Shown here: positions 22,701-32,147 of the stretch, one piece after another
Numbering within the stretch: position 1 is the first letter of the stretch
Layout of the letters: each line of letters begins with the position of its first letter
Assembly (NCBI GenBank): GCA_014607495.2
Contig: CP053148.1
Location: 11,780,001-11,844,000 of the forward strand
DNA: 64,000 nt
Direction: 5' to 3'
DNA from: Carposina sasakii
Lineage: Eukaryota > Arthropoda > Insecta > Lepidoptera > Carposinidae
Notes under the pieces: generated by a model
Database searches by the model: none
What the model was told of the DNA's origin: nothing
Seen by the model: the letters and a program-made list of their open reading frames with translations, nothing else
Program-made: the position numbers and the translations under genes

Positions 22701-25700
22701 TATTATAGAATACCTTTATCAACGCAATAGTAAAACAATGATTTTTGGAATTTTTGTCTGTTTGTCTGTGCGTTTGTGCACGCTAATCTCAGAAACGGCT
22801 GAACCAATTTCGATGCAGTTTTCAGGAATATATTGTGACAGGTCCCACTTAACATATAGGCTACTTTTTATCCCGGGAAAATGTTTTTATCCCGGATAAT
22901 TTCGATATTTTGTTTTTTTTTCTGAAGTCCACGCGGACGGAGTCGCGGGCGTCCACTAGTTTATATTGTTTTATATTGCCTATGTAAGCTTCGTGGGTGG
23001 GAGTGCACTGCACCAGCGCTCCTTAGGGCGAGCCGCCAGTGTTTCGCAGATATAAAGGCTTTTAGGCGTTAGCCGATTCCGCGTCGATAAATGTGGGAGA
23101 CCTTATAAAAGATTAGAATTCCATCAAATATTCCAATTGTTATTTTGAGCAGTGGATTTTTAGTGTGCATTCAAACATGCAAATCAACAGATATTTTTAA
23201 CAGTAAAGGTTCTATGTCTTTTGTATATGTCACTATGCTAGGAATGACTAGTTGGTAGGAACTACATATTAAGTAGCTCTAGTGCTGATATTGGTTCTAG
23301 TGTTTAAGTAAAGTACACTTGCATGCAAAAAAAATGGTACACCCCATTGGCATCATTATTATTTTATTTTTAATTATTTTCATTGAGCTACACAATATTT
23401 GGGTAGAAAGACATTTTGAACTTTTTAAAATTAAATATACCTCAACTGTAGTGCATAAACAAGCTGCACACGGAATTAAGCTACTTATACATGTATGTAT
23501 GAATATGTATAGGTGTTACACACGTGGTAGTTATACATATTCTGCAAGTGTAGCAGCCATCTTTTTTGATAGTTCATTCATATCATAGTGAACTTGCCAC
23601 TTTCATTTCATTATGTTTCAATGAGTGATCATCACGATGAACTGTCTAAGGCATTCTAAGGGTTTGCATGCTGAAGTGCTTGCCTACAAGCGCGCGTAAC
23701 TATTAGGTTAAGCCCCATTGCTATCCATGCTTTTCACCCTGCGGACGAATGCAGTATCGACAGGGTTGAGGAGCTGGGTCGACAAGAATGCCCATCGTAG
23801 CCCACACGGGTTTATTTGGGACGAAGCCTAGTGGGACGTACGGGAATAACCCCCCACACGTTTTACGCATTATGTGGGCGGCGTATAAAACGTGTCCGTG
23901 CGTAGCGTGCGCAGCAGTGGCTCTGTAAAATTAATAAAAAAATGCAGCAATGGAATCTACAAGCTACATTGCAACAACACTTTCCTTCTTTGTTGGTCCC
24001 GCGCATGATCTCTCCGGTCGTGTCGCCATTCTGTCCCACTCCACCGGACTATGAGACTGGAGGAGTGTGATTGTGCACTAGAATATCTCCCGCGTAGTTG
24101 CAGGTTCTGTTTAGATTGTCCGCCATAACCGAAATAGGGTTGGTAGACATTATTATAATGTCAATAACTAATTAGATAAATTATTTTTTAATCTGTCGTG
24201 TTTAAAGACCATATTACGTGTACCGAGTTTTTTGCACGCAAGTGTATCGGTAAGTGTATAACTATCTAATGTAAGTAAGTATAAATGATGTCTTCTCAGA
24301 TATCTGGCGATGCTAATGAAGAACAGATTCTCACAGCTGCAGTGGCGTACATGGAAAGGCCTCTAATGTTAACCCGGGTGCTCAATGACCTGTACTACTT
24401 GTTCCGCTATGAGAACAATGAGTATGTTGGCCGAGCCCTAGCCGTTGTGCTGGATGCCATGGACAAACATGTGTCTGAGAAACACATTCAGATTTCTGGA
24501 AGGTAAGGAACCCTTTTATCTTTGTTTTATTAGTTTTATGTATTTCAAAAAAGCGGCGGCCCGCGATTTTGTCTGCGTCAATTTTAGAATTTCAGTTTTG
24601 CCAGTTTCCATTCAAGTAGAACACAAAAGAAAGAACAAAGAAACTAAGAATAATATGTTTTATCTAATGCCGGGCACAGATTTGCGCAATGTAAAATGAC
24701 ATGTTACACATTACATTCTAATGTACCAGAATTCCCATAGAGTGCACGGCTTGCCCGCACGAACAGAGCATTTCAACAGTACATTCTCGGTTCGTCCGCG
24801 CCCTGCTTCCACAGTTATGAAATGCTCCTTTCATGTTGCATTGCCCTACATATTTCTTGCCTTTTAAGGAATATTATGCTTTTAAGTCTAGGACCTTTAT
24901 AACTTTAAGCAAGCTATTTCTAATAATATATGTGTTATTTAAAGTAAATTCAATAAAAACCATGCTGTTTTATAAAACAACTGGCCATGTTTTTCCAGTG
25001 CAACACTGTTCTACATTGTGAAAGGGAAGGAAAGGGTGCGCATTGGAATCAAGCTGAAGAAACGCATCATCACAGCGCTGCTTGAAGGGATGGAGGCGCA
25101 TGCCGGAGACGACACTATGATGAGAAACGGGTGCCTTACGCTGTGCCAGTTCAAGATTCCTGCGGATGTGGTAAGCAACTCTTCTACTAAGAGCGCTTGT
25201 AGACGTGAACGGACAACGGACCTTGTGTTTTGACGGATTCACGGTGGTGTATGGCGCACAATAAGTGTTTGTACATGCAGCGTATAACGGACCGTGGTCG
25301 CGGCGTCGAGCAATTTAAGGCGGATACAGCGCCGCCTCCAATATTATTGAAAAGTTTTATAAGTATACAAGGGTTTCCTAAGTGTTTTAATTATTTTGGA
25401 AGAGACATTACAAGATTAAGCGGCGGTAAGCTCACCTATTACCACGTGAGATTTAATAGGCCAATTGGTGAATAGTTAGTGTGTAATTTGCATACTTATG
25501 TCCCAACCCTTGGGGAATAATGAGCGTGGTTGTAGGTATGTATAACAATTTTGGTGGAAATGCATTTAATTAGGTGTATAAACGGTAATCATTCTTGATA
25601 TGAATGATGATAAAGCAATATAAATAAATTCACTTGAGTGTGAGATAGCATTATAAATAAAATGAGTAAATATTGCGCATAACTTAACTGTTATAATTAT

Positions 25701-28700
25701 TGTGAAAGGTGTTGGTGCGTTTCCACCAGAGATGTGCGAGGACAATGTGTCGTGCGAGGGTGTCTACGTATAGACTCCGTTTCATATGATAACTCCTATG
25801 CCTGATAAGAACTAAACATTTTTGTATGCAGTGACACCGATGATGTAATCATACACATAGTAACTAGCGCCATCGTCCAAAGAAACTATACGATGAAACG
25901 CAAAATAGATGTGCAGTGTATGTTAAGGGGTTGCTACCAAAGCTGTGCAAGGAAAATGTGTCTACGGACTGGCTGGACACATTCCTCGCACACATCTCTC
26001 GCTTGTTTTGTGCGTACAAATACTTCGCTCCACTAGGCCGTTTCCGCCATAGCTAGAGCAAGGTAAACGAAGCAATTCGACTGGTTCTTATATAACCTCA
26101 AAAATAAAATTTAAGAATGAGACTCGTCCGAAGAAAAATTTAATGATACCTCTCAAGCTGAAATGCGACAACACGTTGTATACATACAAACATACATACA
26201 ACACATCACACATCTCACACTATTTCTTGTATACTGTCCCCAGTTATTTGAGTACGAGCGCGTCGTGCAAATACTCCTGAATGGAGTAGCCGATGTGAAC
26301 CAAGAGGGCTTTGTACAGCGCATAGCCATCTATCTGCTGAACTCACTGGCCTGCCAAGTGGATGGGACACAGAAGAGGTTCCTTGGCAATAATGGCGCTA
26401 TATTGGTAAGTATTATTATTAGTTTTTTTAAAGCAAATTCTGTTTAGTTTCTAGCAGAAACCTGTGGTATTCTGTATCCTCGATAGATCTATATTATTAA
26501 CATAAAAGATGTAAAGAGGCTTAATGAAGTTTGTACATAGAAAATGGTGTAGCCATTGCGTTGGTGACAGACCAAAGGAGGTATACGAGTATTATATGCT
26601 GTGCAGAGTGCAGCATCTAGACTATTTTTTATACTTATTCAACAAGAACTACAGCTATACTTACACTTAATATTAACACTATAGTATATTACCCGTAGCT
26701 TGTCTGTATAAACTATTGCCTCTCGTTTGTCCCTTCATGGTCTCAAACATGTAATGTAAGCAAATATTCAAATGAACGTCTGAAATTCAAAGTTGATAGC
26801 TGTCAATAAACAGCGGCTGTGAATTTTGATGTGATGTTTAGCAAGGAAAATGATGCGTAAGAGTCTGGCGGATTTGGGATACAATACAAAGTAGGACAAG
26901 ACATCGACCCATGTCTGGCAACGGCTAAGTATGTACAAAACTCACCGTGGGGCGCCACTTTCTACGCCTCATCGATAAGTTGAATCTGTGGAATGAGACT
27001 TTGCATTTTAGAATTCTAGTTCATGATTCAACCAATTCGAAACTATGATTTGTATAGCTGTTTTGCCTCTGCGAAATACATGCTAATAATTTATTGTCAT
27101 TCAATTTATTACCAATTTAAAACAATGTAAGTCAAATCAGCATCAAGCATACATTTTTACAGTTTGAATAACATTATGTAAATTGTTTTGTGTAAATACG
27201 AAAACCTTATATTGTTCTTGCCTTTACATTGCTAGTTAATTTTTATTTATGTAACTAGAGGCCGCCCGCGACATTGTCCGTGTTATTATTTCATTTCTTA
27301 AAATATATTTATGACGTGTTATTAGTGTCTAGCTATAATAAAATTATCTTATGCGACTTGAATTATTATTAAAATGTTATTTAATCAAGAATATTATTAC
27401 GTATTTATTTATATACGAAAAATTATATACATCATGTACACCACTGGCAGACGTTATACCTTCTTTTATATTTTTCATCAATTTATATTGCCTTGAAGCG
27501 ATGGTTTTTCCGCCTATACATAAAGTGTTTTCTTCTTGGCTATCTTGCTTACTGAGCTAGCTTTAGCTCACTTAACTGTATCAATAAGCAATATGTACTA
27601 TGACTTACCATTTTTAGCAAAAAAAAAAAATTAAAGCCCTTTTATAAGTAAACAACTGAAACGCAAAAAATAAATCGGATTCCTTTCGTCTGAAAAATTT
27701 ATAGAAAAAGGATTTTTAACAACAATTTTTATCCTGTCTGTGCTGATGCGGGGCTTCACTAGAATACATTCATCAGCTACACATATCTCCTCGTTGCAAA
27801 TCGTAAGAGTCAACCAAGCAAATTAGGGGCGTACTTTCAGGTGATGAGCTAGCACCTTGTCACTGACCTTTTACATTATAATACCTTGCTATGATACAAT
27901 ATATGACCGTAGGATTGAATTCGTGATCTCACAGTGGCGGTAGGGTAATGATCCGTGCTGATGCGGGGCTTCACTAAAATATATCTGCTGCATCTTCTTC
28001 CGTGCTTGTCGTAAGAGTTGACTAAGGAACTCGGCGTTCTCTCAAACAATGCGCTAGCAATTTGCTATTGATCGTTAACACCTGTCCCCGCAATGCTAAA
28101 CGTAGCTGTGAGATCTCCTTTATAATCCATTAGTTATGTTTTGGCTATGTATACTTCTTGCTATCGTTTTGTTCTTCTTATTCATCAGTCAGCCTATTGA
28201 AGTCCGCTGCTGGACGTAGGCCTCCCCCAGGGCTACTGCCACAGGGGCGTTTTGGCCATAGTCACCACCACTGGCGGCTCCCCGCTGCTGGTATTTTTAG
28301 ATGGGGGTTCACTTCTTAATATGAGCGAATGCAAAATTACAGCCGCGCGTGTTCCCTTATCGAAACATAGTAGAATTGAAAGATAATTATAAATATAGAG
28401 AAATATAGATTGCCTATGCAATCTTCGTGGGTGGGAGTGCACTGCACCAGCGCTCCTTAGGACAAGCCGCCAATGGTCACCACGCTGGGCAGGCGGGTTG
28501 ATGACCGCAGTGTAATTTTCAGACTTTGTTGTCAGTACGGGAGGCGCTGCTGTCCAACTCCCGGAAACCCTTAATCGCCTCGCTATCGTTTTACTAACTG
28601 TATATAGCGAAATTCTGAGTAACCTTATACATACTTCTCGGTGTTGTATGTTTTTATCTTTTGCTTTGCGAATGTATCTACATAACATAATAAGAAAAAT

Positions 28701-31700
28701 ATGCAATTTATGGTAATGATGAGTGTATCTTGTGCACACAAATATTGTATGACATTTCATGTCTTTACCGGCAAATAATTTTGATACTTGCTTAGTATCT
28801 TAATAGATTACAAAATTAGCTTCGTGTAAGCAAATAGATAACTTTATGTTAAAAGAGTTGTTCTGTGGTGATGTGGGTAGACACATCAGCTGCAACCTCT
28901 TCCGCGCATGTGGTAGTAGTTGACTCTCTTCTCACAGGCGATGAGGTAGCAACTCTCACTGATCTTTTACTTCTGACCCCCTATGCGTGAAACGTGGCTG
29001 TACAAATTACGAAAACTTCTTCGAGATGACATGTTGATATTTCTGCAACCTTAGTTTCCCAGTTACACAAGTAAATATAATGTGATTTTAAATACATTAA
29101 TAAGTACTACTTATTTTTTGACGGGAATGTATAGAGTTTGCTGTGCGAGCTGGTTTATCATTACGCCAATGCGCGCTACGCTATTTATTTGAACATTTTT
29201 ATGTTAACGCCTCCTGTATATGTGTTTGTAAAAGTTTTTTTTCTTGAGGAGATTCACAAAATAAGGTATTTGTCCTTAATTAGCAAAAATTTATGCTTGA
29301 TGGTTTTGTCCATGGTAAATATGATGCGAACGTTATCCTTACTTTCTTACTAATAAAGCTGTTAACTTTCCGAAAATAAATAAATAATAAATAAAATAAA
29401 TAAATATTATAAATGCGAAAGTAACTCTGTCTGTCTGCCTCGTTTTCACGCTAAATCTGCTGAACCTATTTAAATGATATGTGATACACTACACAGATGT
29501 CTAGAGCAGGGGTCAGCAATTAGTTTCGTTCATTACTTCGCCCGGCCGTTTTCGAATTGACATCAAAAAGATAATATATCCCACATTTTTATTAAAAGCC
29601 GCACTCTGTAGTGCATGTGCTGTGCATCTTCTCGTGGTCCGCACAAAATGGGTCGGCGGTCCGGATGCGGACCGCGGTCCGCCATTTGGCGAACCCTGGT
29701 CTAGAGTCTGAAAATGAACACTAGGCTACTGTTTACCCCCAAGAAAATATTTTTATCCCAGATAATTTCGACATTTTTTTCTGCAGTCCTCGCGGATGGA
29801 GTCGCGGGCGCCTACAAAATATTATATTTTATGTGATCAAATACATCAGATCAAACGCTTTTTAATATGTTTATGCTAATGCGAATAGTCTAGTAATGTT
29901 GCGGGCTTCACTACAATACTTTAGCCGCATCTCCTTCCGTGCATGTCGTAATAGTCGTGTAAGGGCTGATTTTTCTGAAGGTCAGATAGTCTATCTGAAA
30001 AAAAAAAAAAATGATGCTGTATGTATCATAATTAAGTTATTATTTATTTTTATGGGTAACCTAATTGCTACCAAGGTTATCCTAATTTAAGACCTACCCA
30101 ATGTGTGTGCGTAACGCTCAGCGTAATGTTTGCTGTCATTTTACTGTAAACAAAAAGAAACCTCCCATATCACATAGCTCACGAATGTCTATAATACGAG
30201 CATCTCTAAAGCCGTGAATGGTTTCCGTCAAAATATTATGCAAAGTCCTATTCTGGTCGGTAGTTTTGTCTATTGTTCTAGTTAACAAAATGAGTGACCT
30301 AATTCGAAAAGATCTCAGTCCTACTTAAGGATTTTTAGCCCGAAAACACTATTTACTCAGAAATCCTTAAATCCCAATGTTAGATGTTAAGTCCAAAAGT
30401 TTTTTTTTTTTAGCTCAAATAACTATATTGATCAGTGTGTGTTAGTTACCACAACAAAGTAAACATTTTGTATTAGGTACAATAAGATGGCACTTTCATA
30501 TGCATAAAACAATAACTGCGTTAAGCAATACTGAGTAGTATTTTTCTTTTCGTGATTTATTTTTGTGCTTCTCGAGCTCACATTTCAAACGTTAAAAATT
30601 GGGCTTGAGAGCTTTTTAAAATTGGTTGCACCTAAATATAAATATTTCTTCCAGTTTATGCTAAAATTTTGATGATATCTGTTTGTATTTTTAGAAAATG
30701 TTAAACCTGATTTCGGACCGCTTAGAGCGGCGCGTTTGCGATGACGTCCTCGAGGTGGCGTGGTCCACCATGTGGAACGTCACCGATGAGACTCCACAGA
30801 ACTGCCAGCGATTCCTCGAGAACAAGGGCATGGAGTATTTCTTGGCTTGCCTCAAGGTAGGTGATGCAATTTAGCCCTTTGGGCTGATCACGTAACTTGC
30901 AAAATCAGAGTCGAAGCAATGCGATCGCTAAAATTGTAGGAAGTTTAATTATGAGGTAGTGACTCTGTCTGCCGCTCCATAGATCCTGTGATCGAATCCT
31001 GGTAGGTGCAAACATTGACAGGATGAATATCGATATTTGTTTTCGAGTCATGGATGTTTCTATGAGTATTTATGTAGGGCGGATCATGGAAGAGCATGCA
31101 TTTTATGAGAGGATGAATATTAATTAATAAATTTATTGAAACCAAGAAATATTAGAAGTGAACACCTTTTTTGTCTACATTTATGTATATACCTCGACTA
31201 CCCTTGGTACTCACGATACACGACCTTAGTGATCCTATTTTGGGGCTAGTTTAATGTGTGGTAAAGGTGTGTGCATGTTTATTTATATAGTAATATCATC
31301 CACCAGAGTTTCCCCGACCGTGAAGAGCTGCTGCGCAACATGATGGGCCTCCTCGGAAATGTGGCCGAAGTAGATGAGCTTCGTCCGCAACTCATGAACA
31401 AACTATTCCTCTCCGTGTTCTACGAGCTTCTAGATTCCTCCAGCGACGGAATAGAAGTCAGTTACAATGCTGCAGGTGTACTGGCTCATATAGCTTCTGA
31501 CGGCCCCGAAGCGTGGACAGTAGAAGAACCCGCTAGAGAAGCGGTATTAGCCAGGGTTGCTAGTGCAGTGGAAAGGTGGAATCTCCACGCCGAGAGGAAT
31601 ATCAACTATAGGTCGTTTGAGCCAATCCTTAGTCTGCTGAATGCTCATCACACACCGCAGTGTCAGCATTGGGCTGTATGGGCTCTGGCCAACCTTACTA

Positions 31701-32147
31701 CAGTATATCGTAAGTATTGCTCTTTTTTAAAGCTGGATCAGCTAACACTACTAGAATACACTAGATGTGTATTCCGTACATGTTGTAAGAGTTGACTAGG
31801 GGCATTCTCTCAGGCGATGAGCTTATTAATGATTTTTTAATGCTCTATCCATGATATGATTGGTTGTAGCGTCTCCGTGGCCATACAGTTCTGGCTATCC
31901 CATTATGGGAACACTAGGTGTTTGGACCATTATGTAGGCAGAATTGTGATGTAACATTTGTGGTTCAGCTGAAAAGTATTGCAACCTCGTCGAATCGGAG
32001 GGCGGATTACGTTTGCTGCACGAGCTGCTAAACCACCCAGCTCCATACGAGCACATCAAAGAGCTTGCCAACATCGTGCTCAACAACTGCGACCGATTCG
32101 CCTCCGACGCGAGCTCGCCCCAGCCGCCCAGTTCGCCGGACAATTAA
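18715..32147 (+). CDS. Zer1: protein zer-1 homolog (CUL2 E3 ligase substrate receptor), complete
   Basis: Seven coding exons (18715-19752, 24300-24502, 24999-25170, 26244-26405, 30695-30856, 31307-31709, 31969-32147) join in frame to 772 aa; human ZER1 is about the same length (766). Order: N-terminal VHL-box-like helix (SLFDITMDYIVNNL, residues about 25-38), leucine-rich repeats (about 90-300), then armadillo-like repeats from about 345 to 765. In the human proteins the ARM groove binds N-terminal glycine degrons, and the receptor recruits substrates to CUL2-elongin B/C. The pocket residues reported for human ZER1, W552, N553, D556, N597 and E600, fall at exactly the same positions here (MWNVTDE and GNVAEV). 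The start is the first ATG that fits the family; the in-frame GTG at 18703 is intronic or 5'UTR. Introns 1 and 4 exceed 4 kb because of transposons. Confidence 0.97.
19865..20142. mobile_element. MITE, CCAGTGGTCGGAGTAGG ends, TSD TCATAA
   Basis: The ends CCAGTGGTCGGAGTAGGTAT and ATACCTACTCCGTCCACTGG are inverted with one mismatch. The 6-bp TCATAA flanks both sides (19859-19864, 20143-20148). Interior motifs CAACGCTATGCTGCTAG and TTTTTGGAAACTCC recur inverted at 39495-39715. Confidence 0.8.
21070..22261. mobile_element. second hAT-like element, TSD GCAAAATT, nested in 21005-23041
   Basis: An exact 8-bp GCAAAATT flanks it (21062-21069, 22262-22269). The related copy at 28.3 kb has this target once and uninterrupted (GCAAAATTACAGCCGCGCG). 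Imperfect terminal inverted repeats: TAGGGATGGTGCGTA against TGGACATGGGTCGTA. Contains a hairpin (ACCTGGTTTTAAAACCAGGT, about 21092-21111) and the 86-bp minisatellite. No transposase. Confidence 0.85.
21566..21990 (+). repeat. minisatellite, exact 86-bp period, about 5 copies
   Basis: The landmark GTGTGCAAAAGT (variant GTGTGCAGGAGT in the last unit) starts at 21611, 21697, 21783, 21869 and 21955, spacing 86 each time. Each unit reads GAGCTGTACCC..TTGGACCTCC..GTGTGCAAAAGTGGGCAGTC..TGTGCCCGCTTCTGCTGA. Overlapping ORFs in several frames come from the repeat and are not genes; 86 is not a multiple of three. Confidence 0.92.
22638..22959 (+). mobile_element. non-autonomous Helitron nested in hAT-like element
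   Basis: Starts TCTATACATATAATAAAAAT and ends GTCCACTAG, between A and T. The sister copy at 1753-2089 is very similar. The empty target is visible in the 28.3-kb MITE (GAATTGAAAGATAA then TTATAAATATAG at about 28375). Confidence 0.88.
23104..23929. other. Zer1 intron 1, rest
   Basis: No coding potential. About 23640-23900 looks like part of a dispersed repeat leading into the LINE-like tail at 23930-24155, but has no second copy here to set its edges. Confidence 0.4.
23930..24155 (+). mobile_element. LINE/SINE 3'-end fragment in Zer1 intron 1
   Basis: TCTGTCCCACTCCACCGGAC, TGTGATTGTGCACTAGAATA-TCTCC and CGCCATAACCGAAATAGGG-TTGGTAGACATTATTATA match the style of lepidopteran LINE 3' ends. 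The last part resembles the tail at 36880-36930 (GCCATGACCGAAATTGGTCG). Confidence 0.5.
24300..24502 (+). CDS. Zer1: Zer1 coding exon 2
   Basis: Acceptor GATGTCTTCTCAG, donor GGAAG|GTAAGG. Encodes SGDANEEQILTAAVAYMERP, the junction between the LRR region and the armadillo repeats, conserved in ZER1/ZYG11 proteins. Ends two bases into a Ser codon. Confidence 0.95.
24999..25170 (+). CDS. Zer1: Zer1 coding exon 3
   Basis: Acceptor GTTTTTCCAG, donor GTG|GTAAGC. Joins as ISGSATLFYIVKGKERVRI; contains NGCLTLCQFKIPADV, an armadillo-repeat segment matching human ZER1. Confidence 0.95.
25690..26010. repeat. intronic repeat with inverted GTGCGAGG ends
   Basis: ACCAGAGATGTGCGAGGACA at the left and TTCCTCGCACACATCTCTC at the right are inverted counterparts. 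The inner part (AACTAGCGCCATC) recurs near 2930-2955 and 54395-54410. Possibly a hAT-type MITE with another repeat inside; edges uncertain. Confidence 0.45.
26244..26405 (+). CDS. Zer1: Zer1 coding exon 4
   Basis: Acceptor ATACTGTCCCCAG, donor TTG|GTAAGT; 54 codons, phase 0-0. Encodes LFEYERVVQILLNG and FVQRIAIYLLNSLACQVDGT, typical ZER1 armadillo repeats. Confidence 0.95.
26406..28193. other. Zer1 intron 4, 5' part
   Basis: Mostly unrecognised AT-rich sequence. A short Helitron-end piece lies at about 27255-27290 (GCCGCCCGCGACATTGTCCG). Fragments of the dispersed CTGTGCTGATGCGGGGCTTC family lie at about 27735-27815 and 27955-28050, and again at 28862-28985 and 29890-29955. Confidence 0.5.
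28194..28560 (-). mobile_element. SINE-like repeat (family S, reverse), split by a hAT-like MITE
   Basis: On the minus strand it reads CCGGGAGTTGGACAGCAGCG, CTGCGGTCATCAACCCGCC, CAGCGTGGTGACCAT... and ends CCAGCAGCGGACTTCAATAG. Other copies: 41915-42086, 44479-44750, 47734-47930, 60202-60455. A 207-bp element (28269-28475) sits inside. Confidence 0.75.
28269..28475. mobile_element. hAT-like MITE with 8-bp TSD GTCACCAC
   Basis: Ends CACTGGCGGCT and AGCCGCCAATG (inverted, one mismatch). Exact TSD GTCACCAC at 28261-28268 and 28476-28483, lying inside the SINE sequence GTCACCACGCTGGGCAGG. It is a deletion derivative of the 2.0-kb element at 21005-23041. Confidence 0.9.
29400..29815 (+). mobile_element. 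degraded Helitron carrying a hAT-like MITE
   Basis: Left: TTATAAATGCGAAAGTAACT then CTGTCTGTCTG. Right: ATCCCAGATAATTTCGACAT and GCGGATGGAGTCGCGGGCGC. The final CTAG is lost. Interrupted by 29507-29698. Confidence 0.7.
29507..29698. mobile_element. hAT-like MITE, 192 bp, TSD GTCTAGAG
   Basis: Ends CAGGGGTCAGCAA and TTGGCGAACCCTG (10 of 13 inverted matches) with an exact 8-bp TSD GTCTAGAG (29499-29506, 29699-29706). The CAGGGGTT..CAAA-type terminus plus 8-bp TSD is typical of hAT elements. Confidence 0.92.
30695..30856 (+). CDS. Zer1: Zer1 coding exon 5 (degron pocket, part 1)
   Basis: Acceptor TTTGTATTTTTAG, donor AAG|GTAGGT; 54 codons. Contains VAWSTMWNVTDETPQNC. W552, N553 and D556 of this protein match the Gly/N-degron pocket residues of human ZER1. 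Confidence 0.95.
30955..31145 (+). repeat. SINE-like fragment in Zer1 intron 5
   Basis: GTGATCGAATCCTGGTAGGT-GCAAACATT resembles a tRNA B box followed by a shared tail; the same tail follows the B box at 58458-58490. Further features (TTTCGAGTCATGGATG, TATTTATGT) are common in lepidopteran SINE copies. Confidence 0.55.
31307..31709 (+). CDS. Zer1: Zer1 coding exon 6 (degron pocket, part 2)
   Basis: Acceptor ATCATCCACCAG, donor ATC|GTAAGT. Contains LLRNMMGLLGNVAEVDELRP (N597 and E600 of the pocket), SYNAAGVLAHIASDGPEAW, RRNINYRSFEP-type ERNINYRSFEPILSLL and QHWAVWALANLTTVY, all near-invariant in ZER1. Confidence 0.96.
31969..32147 (+). CDS. Zer1: Zer1 last coding exon
   Basis: Acceptor TTTGTGGTTCAG; stop TAA at 32145-32147. 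Joins as VYPEKYCNLVESEGGLRLLH and ends in a Ser/Pro-rich tail (SSPQPPSSPDN) after the last helix (KELANIVLNNCDRF). Confidence 0.95.

Larger units (their letters stand above)
21005..23041. mobile_element. hAT-like element, TIR CACTGGCGGCT, nested in 20241-23103
   Basis: Ends CACTGGCGGCT and AGCCGCCAGTG are perfect inverted repeats. Flanked by TTTCGTAG (20997-21004) and TTTCGCAG (23042-23049), an 8-bp duplication with one difference. A 207-bp internally deleted relative at 28269-28475 shares both ends and sub-terminal sequence (TTTTTAGATGGGGGTTCAC, TCGTGGGTGGGAGTGCACTG). It carries two further insertions, 21070-22261 and 22638-22959. Confidence 0.88.
20241..23103. mobile_element. 2.86-kb TIR element, outer shell of a transposon nest
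   Basis: Left end AGGGTCTCCCCACATTTATC-GACGCGGAATCAGCT, mirrored at the right by AGCCGATTCCGCGTCGATAA-ATGTGGGAGACCT: about 34-bp TIRs with one mismatch and two single-base gaps. TA on both sides (20239-20240, 23104-23105). After removing the nested insertion 21005-23041, about 0.8 kb of its own sequence remains, with no intact transposase visible. Superfamily not assigned. Confidence 0.8.

Noticed and set aside
28233..28760. 175-codon minus-strand ORF
   Set aside because: Spans a SINE and an inserted MITE; the open frame is accidental.
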